Shown: positions 10,193 to 20,535 of the stretch, piece by piece
Layout: each line of letters begins with the position of its first letter
Numbering within the stretch: position 1 is the stretch's first letter
Assembly (NCBI GenBank): GCA_037447655.1
Contig: JBBHKE010002644.1
Location: 124,001-188,000, forward strand
DNA: 64,000 bases
Reading direction: 5' to 3'
Source of the DNA: Zygnema cylindricum
Lineage: Eukaryota > Streptophyta > Zygnematophyceae > Zygnematales > Zygnemataceae
Made by a program: the position numbers and the translations under genes
The notes under the pieces: generated by a model
The model's input: only the letters and a program-made list of their open reading frames with translations
What the model was told of the DNA's origin: nothing
The model's database searches: none

Positions 10193-12302
10193 CTAATCCG
10201 TTGACTTTTGTTCGAACGCGCTTGCTTTTTTTAACCTTTTGACGTTTTCTTTCTCTTTCTTTCGTCCTGCTTCATGGTGTTTCTCGAAACACGCCATGCG
10301 ACATAAAGGCACTTCACATTGTTTGCACCCGTATTGCGTCCGATGTCTTCCGGACATAATTTTCTTTTTCTCTTTCCTCTCGATTGCGGCGCATAGCTTG
10401 TTCAAACACACGAGATCGTGACGGTGCGCAAAAGCACACTCGACGCAATCCGCGCGTAAATCTGACCCCGGTTCCGCTTTACGTTTGGCGTATTTCGAAA
10501 TGTCGCGCAACGGCACCGACTCGTGCCTTCCTCTCACCTCTGAAGGACCCGCGTACACCATCTTGTACCCGTATTCTCCCACCGCTTTACGTACTAAGAT
10601 TTCTTTTTGGAGACCATCCAAAAAATCTTCCCTTGTGATATGCCCCTCCGTCTCTTCGTGCAACAGGTTGTATAAAATCCAAGAGTTCGTCATCGCACCG
10701 TCGAGCAGCGCCATAAACAGCTTTAACCACCATCGACGATGCACAGACGTCCTTTGGAGCGTAGCCTCTTCCGAGCAAACACGATTAAACTTGTCAACCC
10801 CGCTTTTGTACTTGTTGTACATCGTCACGCACTCCGGTCTGTCGATTCGGCCGCTTTTTCGCCGTTCCACCACTTTGTTGCTAACGCCGAAACTAGTAGA
10901 CAACATCCACACCGAGGGCACGACGTTCACTTTGTCGACCCAGGCGCACGCCACCATCGGTTCTTGATCACACAACTCAAAACTCGAATCTCCCAACTTC
11001 GGAACCATTTTTGTCTCGCCATCCTTCATTTTTTTCAACCCGTTCATCAACTTTTCGTCCGGAAATCCTAATATGCTAGCACTTTTCCTCTTCTCGTTCC
11101 GTTTTCTCACAAGCATCGTTCCCAACGCTCCCCATCTCTTTACGGTTCTCAACCAGCGAAATATAGGTACCCCCGTGTACATCCTATCCATCACGACCAC
11201 CCTACTTTCGGCCTCGATTGGAACACACAACGCTCGCACGATGCGCGGTCGTGCTCCAGTTTGACTGAATTGCCCGCTTTTGGTGTCTATCTCGAAAGTC
11301 AATTGGTATGACGTGTTCACGTCGTTCAAAGAAAATTGTTGAATTCCGTGTTTCGATTTGGGCTTGTTCAAAGAATACCGCTTGATCGGATTGAACTTGT
11401 TGTTGTCCGGGATCCATCTCTCGTCCAAACTTAGATACGTTCCTGGTCGGTAGTACTTCAAAAAAGTTGTTTTGTGCTCCGAAATTAACGGTTGAACCTG
11501 TCCGCCACAAAAAGGTCAAATCTTTGTTGGAGGTTAGAACACAAAACCATTGAATGCAAAAATTAAACAACACAAAGTTTCCCATCAATTTTGAAAATAA
11601 TTTAGTAACTCTCACCTGCCAAAGTGCCCAGGTCTCCGGATCCTCTGTCTTCGACGGTCTAAATTCATTGGGTCGCCCGTGAAGGTTTCTCTTTATTTTG
11701 AAAAATCGTTCCTCGGTCATGATTTTACCGCGGTTTCCGTACTCGAGGCCCCCGCTAGTGCCTTTCCGAAATGTTCTCGAGTCGGAAGAGGATCGGTCGA
11801 TTGCGTTACAAATTAAAATGCACAAAAAAGCCAAAAATTCACCCATTGAAATATTTTTCCACGGACGAGGTTTTGTGTCTCTCAATTTCATCTCGTAAGC
11901 CGTCACCTTACGTGCGTATTTACCTTCACCGTACAAGTTGCATTCTTCCACCATATTCTCCCAAAATTGCATCCGCGTCAACGCAAAAAATATTCCCGCT
12001 GGCGTTTGCGCGCTACGTCTCCATCTATCCATTTCCAAAATTGTCCCCACCTCCTCCGTTTCGGGTCGCATGTCCAACCGACGTTCCACATCTTCACAAC
12101 GCTCTTTTCGATCGAACCCTTTCAAGCTGTTCCATGTGATTTTCCTACTTAAATAATGGTAAAGCAACAACCAAGGGTCGATGTTTTTTAGTTCCCGTGC
12201 GTTTCTCGGCGTCTCCGTTTCGTTTTCCACCTCCTCGGTTTCTTCCCACGGTTCTTCGTCTTCTTCACTCCCATCTCGCTCACTGATTCGATATTGTCCC
12301 AT
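10193..12302 (-). CDS. piggyBac-type transposase, two exons
   Basis: DDE transposase of the piggyBac (DDE_Tnp_1_7) family, which moves elements by cut-and-paste at TTAA. Exon 1 runs from an ATG at 12302 to 11616 and exon 2 from 11497 to 10193. The intron 11498-11615 has CAG|GTGAGAG and GACAG|GTTC borders, and joining gives an in-frame ALWQ-VQPLISEH that matches the family just before the catalytic core. Exon 1 carries the N-terminal domain (acidic start, then FFALTRMQFWENMV and a WKNISMGEFLAFL block). Exon 2 carries YLSLDERWIP (first Asp), VVVMDRMYTG (second Asp), DKVNVVPSVWMLST, YNKYKSGVDKFNRV (third Asp; the usual second Asp of GVDxxD is Asn) and a C-terminal Cys/His cluster (CVEC, CKQCEVPLC, CFEKHH). 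The triad is intact, so activity cannot be excluded. The upstream ORF 12188-12631 overlaps in another frame. Confidence 0.88.
11498..11615 (-). other. predicted intron in piggyBac transposase (118 bp)
   Basis: The donor is CAG|GTGAGAG at 11615 and the acceptor GACAG|GTTC at 11498. Removing it restores one continuous transposase frame, and the excluded translation is unrelated to the family. Confidence 0.8.
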
Positions 12303-12631
12303 CCTTCGAAATCGTCGTCCGTATTCGACAACTCCGACTCCTCATCATCGACTGGAAAAGACGGCGCGGGCCGTGGTTTTCTTCCTTTTCGAGCCTTCTT
12401 TGGCCGTCCTTTTCCTCTTTTTTTATGAGGACTTGGCGAAGAATCTGAATCTTCTTCCCTCTTTTCTTCCTCTTCTTCCGATCCCCTATCTTTACGGACA
12501 TCGTCAAACTCTTCGTCGACTACCTCATCTTCTACGTTTTCTCCAATTTTTTTTTCCCTTTGGTTCAATTTTCTTTTTCTTTTCGGCATGGTTTGCGTAC
12601 GAGCTTCGTCCTCCTTTGCGGTCAACCATGA
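12188..12631 (-). CDS. basic/acidic linker exon upstream of, and overlapping, piggyBac
   Basis: The open frame has a predicted acceptor GGTGCAG|TCATGG at 12631 and reads SWLTAKEDEARTQ, then a basic nuclear-localisation-like PKRKRKLNQREKK, an acidic stretch (DEEFDDV, SEEEEEKREEDSD), an AT-hook-like KKRGKGRPKKARKGRKP, and DDEESELSNTDDD. It ends at a stop at 12188, after overlapping the first 115 bp of the transposase frame (offset by one base). Acidic and AT-hook regions are common at the N-termini of piggyBac proteins. A small unrecognised intron or a one-base indel could therefore join it to the transposase. The phase of its acceptor also fits the end of the OTU exon at 13039. Function is inferred from composition only. 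Confidence 0.5.
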   Translation of the reverse strand, partial: SWLTAKEDEARTQTMPKRKRKLNQREKKIGENVEDEVVDEEFDDVRKDRGSEEEEEKREEDSDSSPSPHKKRGKGRPKKARKGRKPRPAPSFPVDDEESELSNTDDDFEGWDNIESVSEMGVKKTKNRGKKPRRWKTKRRRRETHGN

Positions 12632-12670
12632 CTGCACCGGCGCCCACGCACCAAACTGACATCAGTATTT

Positions 12671-12975
12671 CCACGCAACAAGTAGAATAACATGCAAACA
12701 ATTATAACTTTGAGCCAAATTTTCGAAGATTTTTCAATACTGCAAACTGTAAAATGCTTTTCCAATGCTAATATAAAATGCATATCCACAGTGTTGGTAG
12801 AAATAGAAGCGATTACAGCTTTTGAAAAGATGTAAAATTACCTACCCAACAGGCTATAATAACCTAAAAGCGACCAAATACCGGCGAGATATAGCATTTT
12901 ACAGTTTGCAGTATTTGAAAATCTTAAAGTAAAGCCCGTTTGCGCCTATACCCATTATTCGCCCATACCCATTAT
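12671..12975. repeat. palindromic repeat insertion bounded by 45-bp direct repeats
   Basis: The 45-bp sequence beginning CCACGCAACAAGTAG and ending ATAACTTTGAGC occurs exactly at 12671-12715 and 12976-13020. Between the copies lie one palindromic unit (12716-12925) and the first ~45 bp of repeat S. The whole block falls inside the predicted 407-bp intron 12632-13038. Confidence 0.8.
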
Positions 12976-13038
12976 CCACGCAACAAGTAGAATAACATGC
13001 AAACAATTATAACTTTGAGCGTTTAGAAACGACTTTAC

Positions 13039-14441
13039 CTCAGCGTGGCGTGCAATCGAAGGCATTCCGGTGTTATCTGTGATTCTTCGTCCGCGATATG
13101 GGAACCAAGCTCCATCGTACTCCAATATGGCGATAGGTTGAATAGCTTCCAACTCTTTTCCTTGGACGACGGGTGTTATTTGTGCAAAGTCGTGGTTCCC
13201 GTATACTCGAACAAATTCCGGGGACCGTTTTTTATCGTCAAATTTTAGTAGGAAGATCGCGCTACCTAGCTTGTGCGCCATCACTCTTAAATCGACATCA
13301 TCGAACTGAACCTCCGAATTTCGTTTTCTCAAATTTGCCATTTTTTCTTTCAAGGCGTCTTCATTGGGGACTTTCAACAACATAGCGCTCACCTCGCTGT
13401 CTCGTTTGTTTTTTTCTGTTTGCATCAACTGTTTGTACCCGTTTTTTAGAGCGTCCAAAGAAGAGGTTTTTATAGTGCTAGGCCCTTTGTTTGTGGCGTA
13501 ACCTTCTTCCGGCTTTCGAGGTTTATACGGCCAAAGAGCCGATATCGCCTCCACGTCGGTCGCTTTCGTTTGGACCGATAAGTACTTATGAACGAAATCA
13601 GTCAAACAAAAACTAGACGGAGTTGCGCAAGCTACGACATTCTCTTCAGGTTCTCCGATAATGTGGTTGGTTACCATATCACCGTGCGCATAGTCAAATA
13701 TTTCACGGTTGAATTCGTACACTAGTGTCCGCAATTGCTGTTCAGGGCGATAAAATGACGCAAATCTTCGGCCGCCGTCGGTACGACAAGCCCTATTTTT
13801 TCCTTTTTGACCACCGACGTAAGCATAATAATGGTTGGCATGCCACACGATTCCTAACTCGTTTTGCTGTGGATTTCCCCTCCAATCATGGTAATCATGA
13901 TTTTTAATCCTCGTCTTCACATATCTATATGTCCAAATCGTTCTTTTCAATACAACTGTCGCCGCAGCGGCCACCTCAATAGCCACATGTTCTTTGTCAA
14001 CACCTAACTTTGATATGTCTACATCGGAATGCATTTGTTTCTCAGATATCATTTTATGAGCTACTTCGTCTACTTCTTTCCTCAATCTTTGCGCTTCGCG
14101 CAACATGTCCAAATTTTTGCACCCATGAAATGCGTTGTGAGTATCGTCGGCAACATGCATCGCTTCGATTAATGCGTAAATAAAGCAATTTCCATCGCCG
14201 GGCGGGTCGATGCACACTTCCGTAATTCTGCAACAACATAATAACACGACATCAGTTTGAGGAATGTAAAGAAAAATAATGTAAGGTTTGCAATCATGAA
14301 AATAATAGCGGATAGCACCTCTAAAGAATTTGTTAAATATTTGCAAAAGACATGGTAAACAAAATGTAATAAAGTTTACCTCACTTCGGGAAGTGGAAGT
14401 CTTTCGTTCACGTCAACAATGTATTTGTCATAAACAACCAT
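13039..14441 (-). CDS. OTU-type cysteine protease (deubiquitinase-like) gene
   Basis: Exon 1 runs from ATG 14441 to 14380 (MVVYDKYIVDVNERLPLPEV). The intron 14228-14379 has GTGAG|GTAAAC and TTGCAG|AATT borders, and joining continues in frame as RITEVCIDPPGDGNCF. Exon 2 runs from 14227 to a donor GCTGAG|GTAAAG at 13039. OTU proteases remove ubiquitin or related modifiers. The family signature is clear: GDGNC with catalytic Asp and Cys, followed by FIYALIEAMH, and the catalytic His in WHANHYYAYVGG ~150 residues later. The C-terminal ~230 residues (VMAHKLGSAIFLLKFDD, ILEYDGAWFPYRGRR) are unrecognised. Without the splice the frame runs on to a stop at 12955 through repeat DNA, which is unlikely to be the real end. 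The next compatible acceptor (12631) leads into the piggyBac linker. Confidence 0.75.
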
Positions 14442-14687
14442 GATGGTATATTTTACTCCGCTCTCTCTTTCCCTCTTATCCGGTGTCTTTCACCACAAAT
14501 TTCCTTTCCTCCTCCAAGGCAACATCCGAAAATGAGTTGTTTATTTCTATTTATAAAGAGGGTGGCTTTTCGACTTCCCTTTAAAACTCAACCTTTTGTT
14601 GTTGTACTTTGTATGAGGCGGTTGCTAACTTTTCCTCTTTGTCATTTCTTTTTGTACTTTTTGGTTAAGGCGGTTGCAAACCTTTCC
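14442..14687. other. upstream region of the OTU gene, nothing identified
   Basis: T-rich non-coding DNA lies 5' of the OTU start codon. It presumably contains its promoter, but no TATA box or known element could be fixed. It runs into the AT-rich direct repeat at 14688. Confidence 0.4.
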
Positions 14688-15435
14688 TTTTTTGTAATAT
14701 ATTTATTTTACTTTTTGTTTTAGACGGTTTTCCAACTTCCATGTTCTGTGATTTTCCTTTTCCTATTTGACCTCTTTTTGAAAGAGGTTTTAAACTTCCA
14801 CCTTTCGGCTTTTTTTATTTTAGTGCAGGCGGTTTTATAACCTCCTATTATTTGTCGTTTTTTCTTTACGACCTCAGAATGAACTTTTGTGTTTTCAAAT
14901 TCTTCAAAACATCAAAATTTAAATGCTATATCTCAGCCGCTATTTGGTGGAATTTAGCTTATTATAGCTTGTTGGGTAGGTGATTTTGTCATCTTTCGAA
15001 CAAGCTATAATAAGCCAATTTCCACCAAATACCGACCGAGATATAGCATTTTACAGTTTGCAGTATTGACAAATCTTAAAGTAAAGCCCATTTGCGCCCA
15101 TACCCATTATACGCCGTAGGACAACTCGAAATTAGACTAATTAAACTCGACTTTGTAAGTTCAAGAGTCCACGAATTGTTTCTCCGTTGTCCCTTACCCG
15201 GTTGTGGCTCGCAATAGCTCGTTCTCTAGGTTTCAGCGCCTTACGTATGGAAATATAAAATCTATTTCACTCGTACGCGATCGCGTATAAGGTATACTTG
15301 GTCAAAACATTTGTTTAGGAGTCAATGTAAGCCAAGGTTTTACTTGTTTTATGATCGCGCATCGGCGATCTGTCCTTTCTCCTGTGCGCAAATGATTTTT
15401 GCGATAACGACCGCTCGAATACCTACCGAACGAAT
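14688..15435. repeat. right-hand repeat block: AT-rich repeat, one palindrome, repeat S
   Basis: The three repeats of the left side recur here in the order AT-rich repeat (14688-14905), one palindromic unit (14905-15075) and repeat S (15077-15435). They are in the same orientation as at 7.4-10.0 kb. This brackets the OTU/piggyBac locus with related repeats. Confidence 0.8.
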
Positions 15436-16088
15436 GAAGTTATTTAAATGTTTACCCCTTTTGACTTTATTCGCTAATAAATACCAAAGATTTTCACTAA
15501 GTTATAAATACATGGAGATACACCCTCACTTTTTAACTCCGCTAGTACAGATATTGCGCCCACATTTGCTGTCAAAGATTCTTTATCGATCTGCAAAATC
15601 GTAATAGTTTTTTACGTGGTACCAACCAAATGTGCCACGCAAATACAAATTCAAATACTGATGTAAGGATCAAATCACAAAATGGTACCAAAAAAACCGA
15701 ATAAAGTGCGGTAGCAAAAGACTACAAGAAGAGAACACTTCAGCAAAAGACAAATATATTTCACTGGAATTTTTTCCCTCTTACAAAAGATGAACTTGCC
15801 CAGAAACGACTAAAACCTAAATACCCCCTCACATGAAACAAAATAGTACATCCTAACTTGACGTCGTACAAAAGTACGCGGATGAACCAATCAAACTACG
15901 GTACTGCCGAAACAACATAAAGTACACGGTACCAAAAGAAAACATACCACCGCCGTACAAATCTAAAGTACTACGCACGCTAAACCAAACCAAACTATAT
16001 TTAAACTAAACTTATCACACCACGCCAAACATAAGTTATATTACGGCGCTCAACAAAACTAAGACGTCGTTTCACAATGAACCTTACA
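15436..16088 (-). repeat. probable 3' LTR and flank of Copia element A
   Basis: The minus-strand RNase H fragment of element A is followed by a polypurine tract (AATGGGAGGGGGAT) at 16089-16105 and then TGTAAGGTTCATTG, the expected start of a 3' LTR at 16088. The far end cannot be fixed because no second LTR survives; it lies between about 15600 and 15800. The part nearer 15436 is unidentified AT-rich DNA. Several GTAC motifs occur. Confidence 0.45.
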
Positions 16089-16795
16089 ATCCCCCTCCCA
16101 TTGTGAATCCCCCTCTGAAAACAAACCTAACTTAGGTCTACTTCATAAAATTACGTCATAAACCGCCGCCTTAGACAACATGTCTACGGCCTCCTTCGCA
16201 TAACACGCATAAAAACTCGATCTCCTTCGCTGCAACCTTAGTGAAAATTTGCAAACAGCCAATCAAAATGCCCAACTCACCCGAGCATCTCTTTGATCCA
16301 AACCGACGCCTTTGCTGTATGACACACAACCACATATTCACACTCCGTGGAACTTAGCACAACCGTAGGTTGGAGCCGCGAACTACAAGAAACCGCCACG
16401 CCGCCCAAAATGAAAGCGTACCCTGACATGGATTTTCCACTGTCAAAATCTCCTCCCCAATGTGCGTGGCAGTAATCGATACACTGCAAAGAGTCTCCTT
16501 TGGACTTATACATCAAGCCGAAATGGATCATACCAACCAAATAGCGAAATATTTGTTTCACAACCTCCTAATGATTCTTTTTCCGAGCATTACAATAACG
16601 ACATACAACGAACACTGCCGCCGTAATATTCGGACGCGTGCCTAAGCTCAAGTACATTAGACTACCAACGGTTTCACGGTATGTTGACACATTTTCTTCC
16701 TCTTCGTAATTTTTGTACTGTAATTTTGGATCTAATGGCGTCGAGGCAGGTTTTGCGCCAATCATACCAAATCTGGTCAAGACCTCTGTACCTTA
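16089..16795 (-). pseudogene. Copia element A, RNase H and RT C-terminal remnant
   Basis: Minus-strand translation gives the RT connection (GAKPASTPLDPKLQ, YRETVGSLMYLSLGTRPNI) and RNase H (FRYLVGMIHFGLMYKSKGDS, YCHAHWGGDFDSGKSMSGY, SSRLQPTVVLSSTECEYV, KASVWIKEMLGELG). The downstream part has a deletion before VAAKEIEFLCV. Frames are broken, so this is a fossil. At 16795 it is interrupted by a solo LTR of element B with target duplication CCTTA, and it continues at 17374. Confidence 0.85.
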
Positions 16796-17368
16796 TGTTA
16801 CGATTCATTGAAAGAATCGTACGCACGCAGAATCAATTTGATTTTGCGAAAGAAAAACTGTACTTTCTAGAATATACCGAAAGTACAGTTACGTGTATTT
16901 AGATAAAGTTCTAGTTGTTTCGCGAAATATATTTGTTGTTTCGTTTCGCGTCTAGATTGTCGTACGTCTAATATAGTACGATAGTACTTCTAGCTTTGTG
17001 TATTACTTTCGTCTTAGTTTGTTGTTTTGCTATGTTTCAGCCCTTAGTGAGAATTAGAGTGTTCTAGTGTAATCTGCGGACAGGTGGCATCTGGAAGCTT
17101 CTTGGCGGCGCACGCTCACACGTGTCACGCCATCGGTGGTATTGTATTTAAGGGACACCATGACTGTGTGTTAATCAATCAATATAAAAATTGGAGGATT
17201 ATATGGAGTAATAGAAGAGAAAGAGAAGAAATTGTAATTTCAGTTTTTTATTAATGTGAAAATTTTCCGAAATGTCTCTTCAATGTTGATGTAATGTTTT
17301 ATATTCTAAATGCTTCTGCTGCTATAAGTGTTTGTAAGTGAGCTCAGAGTTTTTTATCGATCCTTTCA
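16796..17368 (+). mobile_element. solo LTR of Copia element B (573 bp)
   Basis: Starts TGTTACGATTC and ends GATCCTTTCA, flanked by the 5-bp target duplication CCTTA (16791-16795 and 17369-17373). It is nearly identical and equal in length to 19722-20294, which is followed by a primer-binding site and gag. With no internal region here, it is a solo LTR left by LTR-LTR recombination, lying within element A. A TATA-like TATTTAAGG lies near 17150. Confidence 0.93.
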
Positions 17369-18190
17369 CCTTACTGAGTTTGACTTAACTTAATTACATT
17401 CTCGGTGGACCTTATGACTTCTATCCCCAAAATGTACCTTACTTCTCCAAGTTATGTTATTTTAAAATGAATGCTAAGGTACTTTTTTAACTTATTATTA
17501 ACTGTCAACGTATCATTAATCATTAGAAAGTCATCGACATACACTAGAAAAAATAATTTGGTCCTTTCCCTCTCCTTTCACGTAAACTCGTGAATCTGAA
17601 GTTATACGAGCAAATCCATAATTAGTAAGTACCTTATGAAGACGATGGTACCATGTCCTCGGCGCCAGTTTTAACCTGTACAAGGATTTTCTCAAACGCC
17701 ATACTCTTCCTCTCTTTGAAAGCACACCCTCAAGCACCTTCATATAAACCTCCTCTTCTAACACTTCGTTTAAGAAGACCGTTTTTACATCCATTTGATG
17801 TATATGCTTATTCTCTGCGACCGCAATAGTAATTAACATTCTCAAAGAATCAAACTTATCAACCAGTGCATAAGTTTTTGAGTAATCAACCCCTTCTACT
17901 TGTTGAAAAACTTTACAAACCAATCTAGCATTATATTTTATTATCTCCCCGGTAGCACAAGTTTTTATTTTAAATATCCATTAAGCATCAATCGCCTTCA
18001 TCCCCGCTAGAAGACTCACCTCCTCACAAGTTTTATTATCGATGATTGATTTTAATTCTCTCTCCCACGCCGGTTTCCACTTATCATCCCAACCCATAAA
18101 ACTTCGTGCCTCGACGTAAGATTGGGGATCAACGGGCATATTCTCGGTCAGTAATTGCTACAAAATAAATGCCTCCTCCGAGGCGGCCGA
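17369..18190 (-). pseudogene. Copia element A, reverse transcriptase remnant with UAG at its 5' border
   Basis: Minus-strand reading gives an RT fragment: DPQSYVEARSFMGWDDKWKP, KVFQQVEGVDYSKTYALVDK, HQMDVKTVFLNEVLEEEVYM and RVWRLRKSLYRLKLAPRTWY, then a broken YVDD region. Upstream, the end of integrase (EEAFIL) is followed by TAG at 18160-18158 and then CAA TTA, at the same place as in elements B, D and E. Stops and the loss of everything upstream of 18190 show it is a fossil. Confidence 0.8.
18152..18160 (-). promoter_or_regulatory. UAG-CAA-UUA leaky-stop motif, element A
   Basis: On the minus strand the integrase frame ends TAG CAA TTA and continues in frame into RT. It matches the UAG-CAR-YYA readthrough consensus. 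Confidence 0.6.
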
Positions 18191-18237
18191 AAAAAAAAAT
18201 TGGAATTTTTGACATTTTTCCCTTTGCGATCAGGTGA

Positions 18238-18960
18238 CTGTTGAAAAAGGTATTTAAGAAATTTATCTTTTTTACAGTCTATGATGCTAGTGAGTCCTCA
18301 CACTTGTCGTAGTCACTGAGGACTCAAAAGCAACCATGGCTGCCTTAGGCTGATAAAGAGGCAGACAAACAGGAGGATTAGTTCTTCTGGAAAAGTTAAG
18401 TAGCTAGGCCAAGATTTGATCCTAAGTCCTACAGGATATTGCCGTACGGATTAGCCGTCCGCCTTATCCGCTGAGTCGTAGAAGAATCGTTAGGCGCGTG
18501 GGGTGCGATTTTTTTTTTAAATGTATCATAACGGCTCATTCATTTAACGGACAACGTTGTACATATAAATGTGAAAGGAAACTAACGAAAATCGGACCGC
18601 ACAAATTAGCGCGATCCTACGGCCGACATTGACGCCGCCAACACAAAATTAACCTTTGGCGGATATCAAAGATAATGTCACGTAGATGCCACGTGGCGAC
18701 ATAAAATTGTCCGCCAGAAAACACGGGAGGAGGAACCATGGCTAAAAAGGTGACGGGCGTCAACAGCAAGGCCATTTTGTAGAATCGACGTACATGAAGT
18801 ACAACGGCGACTGTACCTTCTTGTACCGTACAGTCTTTCTATTGGTTTTTTTTTTTTCAAGTAGCCGATAATCGATATATCAGTATGGAGATATATTTAC
18901 GAACCGTACACATAAACGTACGGCCGGTTCACTCAACTGTACGTGTTATTCCCCCGACGC
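18238..18960 (+). repeat. degenerate LTR-like fragment related to the C family
   Basis: Starts TGTTGAAAAAGG and carries the same ordered landmarks as the C-family LTRs: the GTCACTGAGGACTC and CCATGGCT box, the antisense tRNA-like GATTTGATCCTAAG, a ACATATAAATG stretch, the CCACGTGGCGACAT box, and a cluster of GTAC motifs (ACGTACATGAAGTACAAC). It abuts the truncated element A at 18190. The far border is not defined and the rest up to 19118 is unidentified. Confidence 0.5.
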
Positions 18961-19118
18961 GCCCCACTCAAACCCCCTTTCTACATTGAGGTGCTTACCA
19001 ATCAGATCATTTGTACAAGCCGAAAATACAGTAGCCCGCATAAGATATGTACGGCTTTAGTACGGCTCCAGTTAAAACGATGTAGCTTTCACATCGGACG
19101 CCATGGCTTTGTCCCTTT

Positions 19119-19721
19119 CTTCGCATAACACGCATAAAAACTCGATCTCCTTCGCTGCAACCTTAGTGAAAATTTGCAAACAGCCAATCAAAATGCCCAA
19201 CTCACCCGAGCATCTCTTTGATCCAAACCGACGCCTTTGCTGTATGACACACAACCACATATTCACACTCCGTGGAACTTAGCACAACCGTAGGTTGGAG
19301 CCGCGCGAACTACAAGAAACCGCCACGACGCCCAAAATGAAAGCGTACCCTGACATGGATTTTCCACTGTCAAAATCCTCCCCAATGTGCGTGGCAGTAA
19401 TCGATACACTGCAAAGAGTCTCCTTTGGACTTATACATCAAGCCGAAATGGATCATACCAACCAAATAGCGAAATATTTGTTTCACAACCTCCTAATGAT
19501 TCTTTTTCCGAGCATTACAATAACGACATACAACGAACACTGCCGCCGTAATATTCGGACGCGTGCCTAAGCTCAAGTACATTAGACTACCAACGGTTTC
19601 ACGGTATGTTGGACACATTTTCTTCCTCTTCGTAATTTTTGTACTGTAATTTTGGATCTAATGGCGTCGAGGCAGGTTTTGCGCCAATCATACCAAATCT
19701 GGTCAAGACCTCTGTACCTTA
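19119..19721 (-). repeat. duplicate of element A RNase H fragment (copy of 16195-16795)
   Basis: Nearly identical to 16195-16795, including the pol remnants and the CCTTA target site, and continuing directly into the same 573-bp LTR. The left junction (19118/19119) cuts the element A sequence inside VAAKEIEF. It joins unrelated DNA, so element A's 3' LTR is missing here. Confidence 0.9.
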
Positions 19722-20294
19722 TGTTACGATTCATTGAAAGAATCGTACGCACGCAGAATCAATTTGATTTTGCGAAAGAAAAACTGTACTTTCTAGAATA
19801 TACCGAAAGTACAGTTACGTGTATTTAGATAAAGTTCTAGTTGTTTCGCGAAATATATTTGTTGTTTCGTTTCGCGTCTAGATTGTCGTACGTCTAATAT
19901 AGTACGATAGTACTTCTAGCTTTGTGTATTACTTTCGTCTTAGTTTGTTGTTTTGCTATGTTTTAGCCCTTAGTGAGAATTAGAGTGTGCTAGTCTAATC
20001 TGCGGTCAGGTGGCATCTGGAAGCTTCTTGGCGGCGCACGCTCACACGTGTCACGCCATCGGTGGTATTGTATTTAAGGGACACCATGACTGTGTGTTAA
20101 TCAATCAATATAAAAATTGGAGGATTATATGGAGTAATAGAAGAGAAAGAGAAGAAATTGTAATTTCAGTTTTTTATTAATGTGAGAATTTTCTGAAATG
20201 TCTCTTCAATGTTGATGTAATGTTTTATATTCTGAATGCTTCTGCTGCTATAAGTGTTTGTAAGTGAGCTCAGAGTTTTTTATCGATCCTTTCA
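19722..20294 (+). mobile_element. 5' LTR of Copia element B (573 bp)
   Basis: TGTTACGATTC to CCTTTCA, preceded by CCTTA (19717-19721) and followed two bases later by a primer-binding site. It matches the solo LTR at 16796-17368 base for base apart from a few substitutions. No 3' LTR of element B is present in the window. Confidence 0.93.
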
Positions 20295-20296
20295 TT

Positions 20297-20312
20297 TGGT
20301 ATCGGAGCAGGT
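20297..20312 (+). promoter_or_regulatory. primer-binding site of element B
   Basis: TGGTATCGGAGCAGG two bases after the LTR. It is one base different from the plant initiator-Met tRNA complement TGGTATCAGAGC, which is the usual Copia primer. Confidence 0.8.
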
Positions 20313-20535
20313 AGAGCTCCATTCTAGTATTTCCTTTGGTTAAGGGTGGAAGGAACAAAAAGAAATCCCCTTTCACTCCCTCCCCTTTAGCTACCCCTGT
20401 TTCTAACTTTGGGAAAATTTGCCGACTCCCGAGGATCCTCTTAAAGAAGAGAAAGAGTTCAGTTTTACCGAAGCTGCATTTGAGTCATCATTCCCCACGG
20501 ATTCGTTCGATCAAAATAGAGGTGTCGGTGGCTCG

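Noticed and set aside
12955-13038. C-terminal extension of the OTU frame (VKSFLNAQ ... MGMGE)
   Set aside because: It crosses the 45-bp direct repeat in repeat DNA, and a good splice donor precedes it.
9247-14905. LTR pair of a retrotransposon around the OTU/piggyBac locus
   Set aside because: The direct repeats lack TG...CA ends and target duplication, there is no primer site and no retroelement genes between them.
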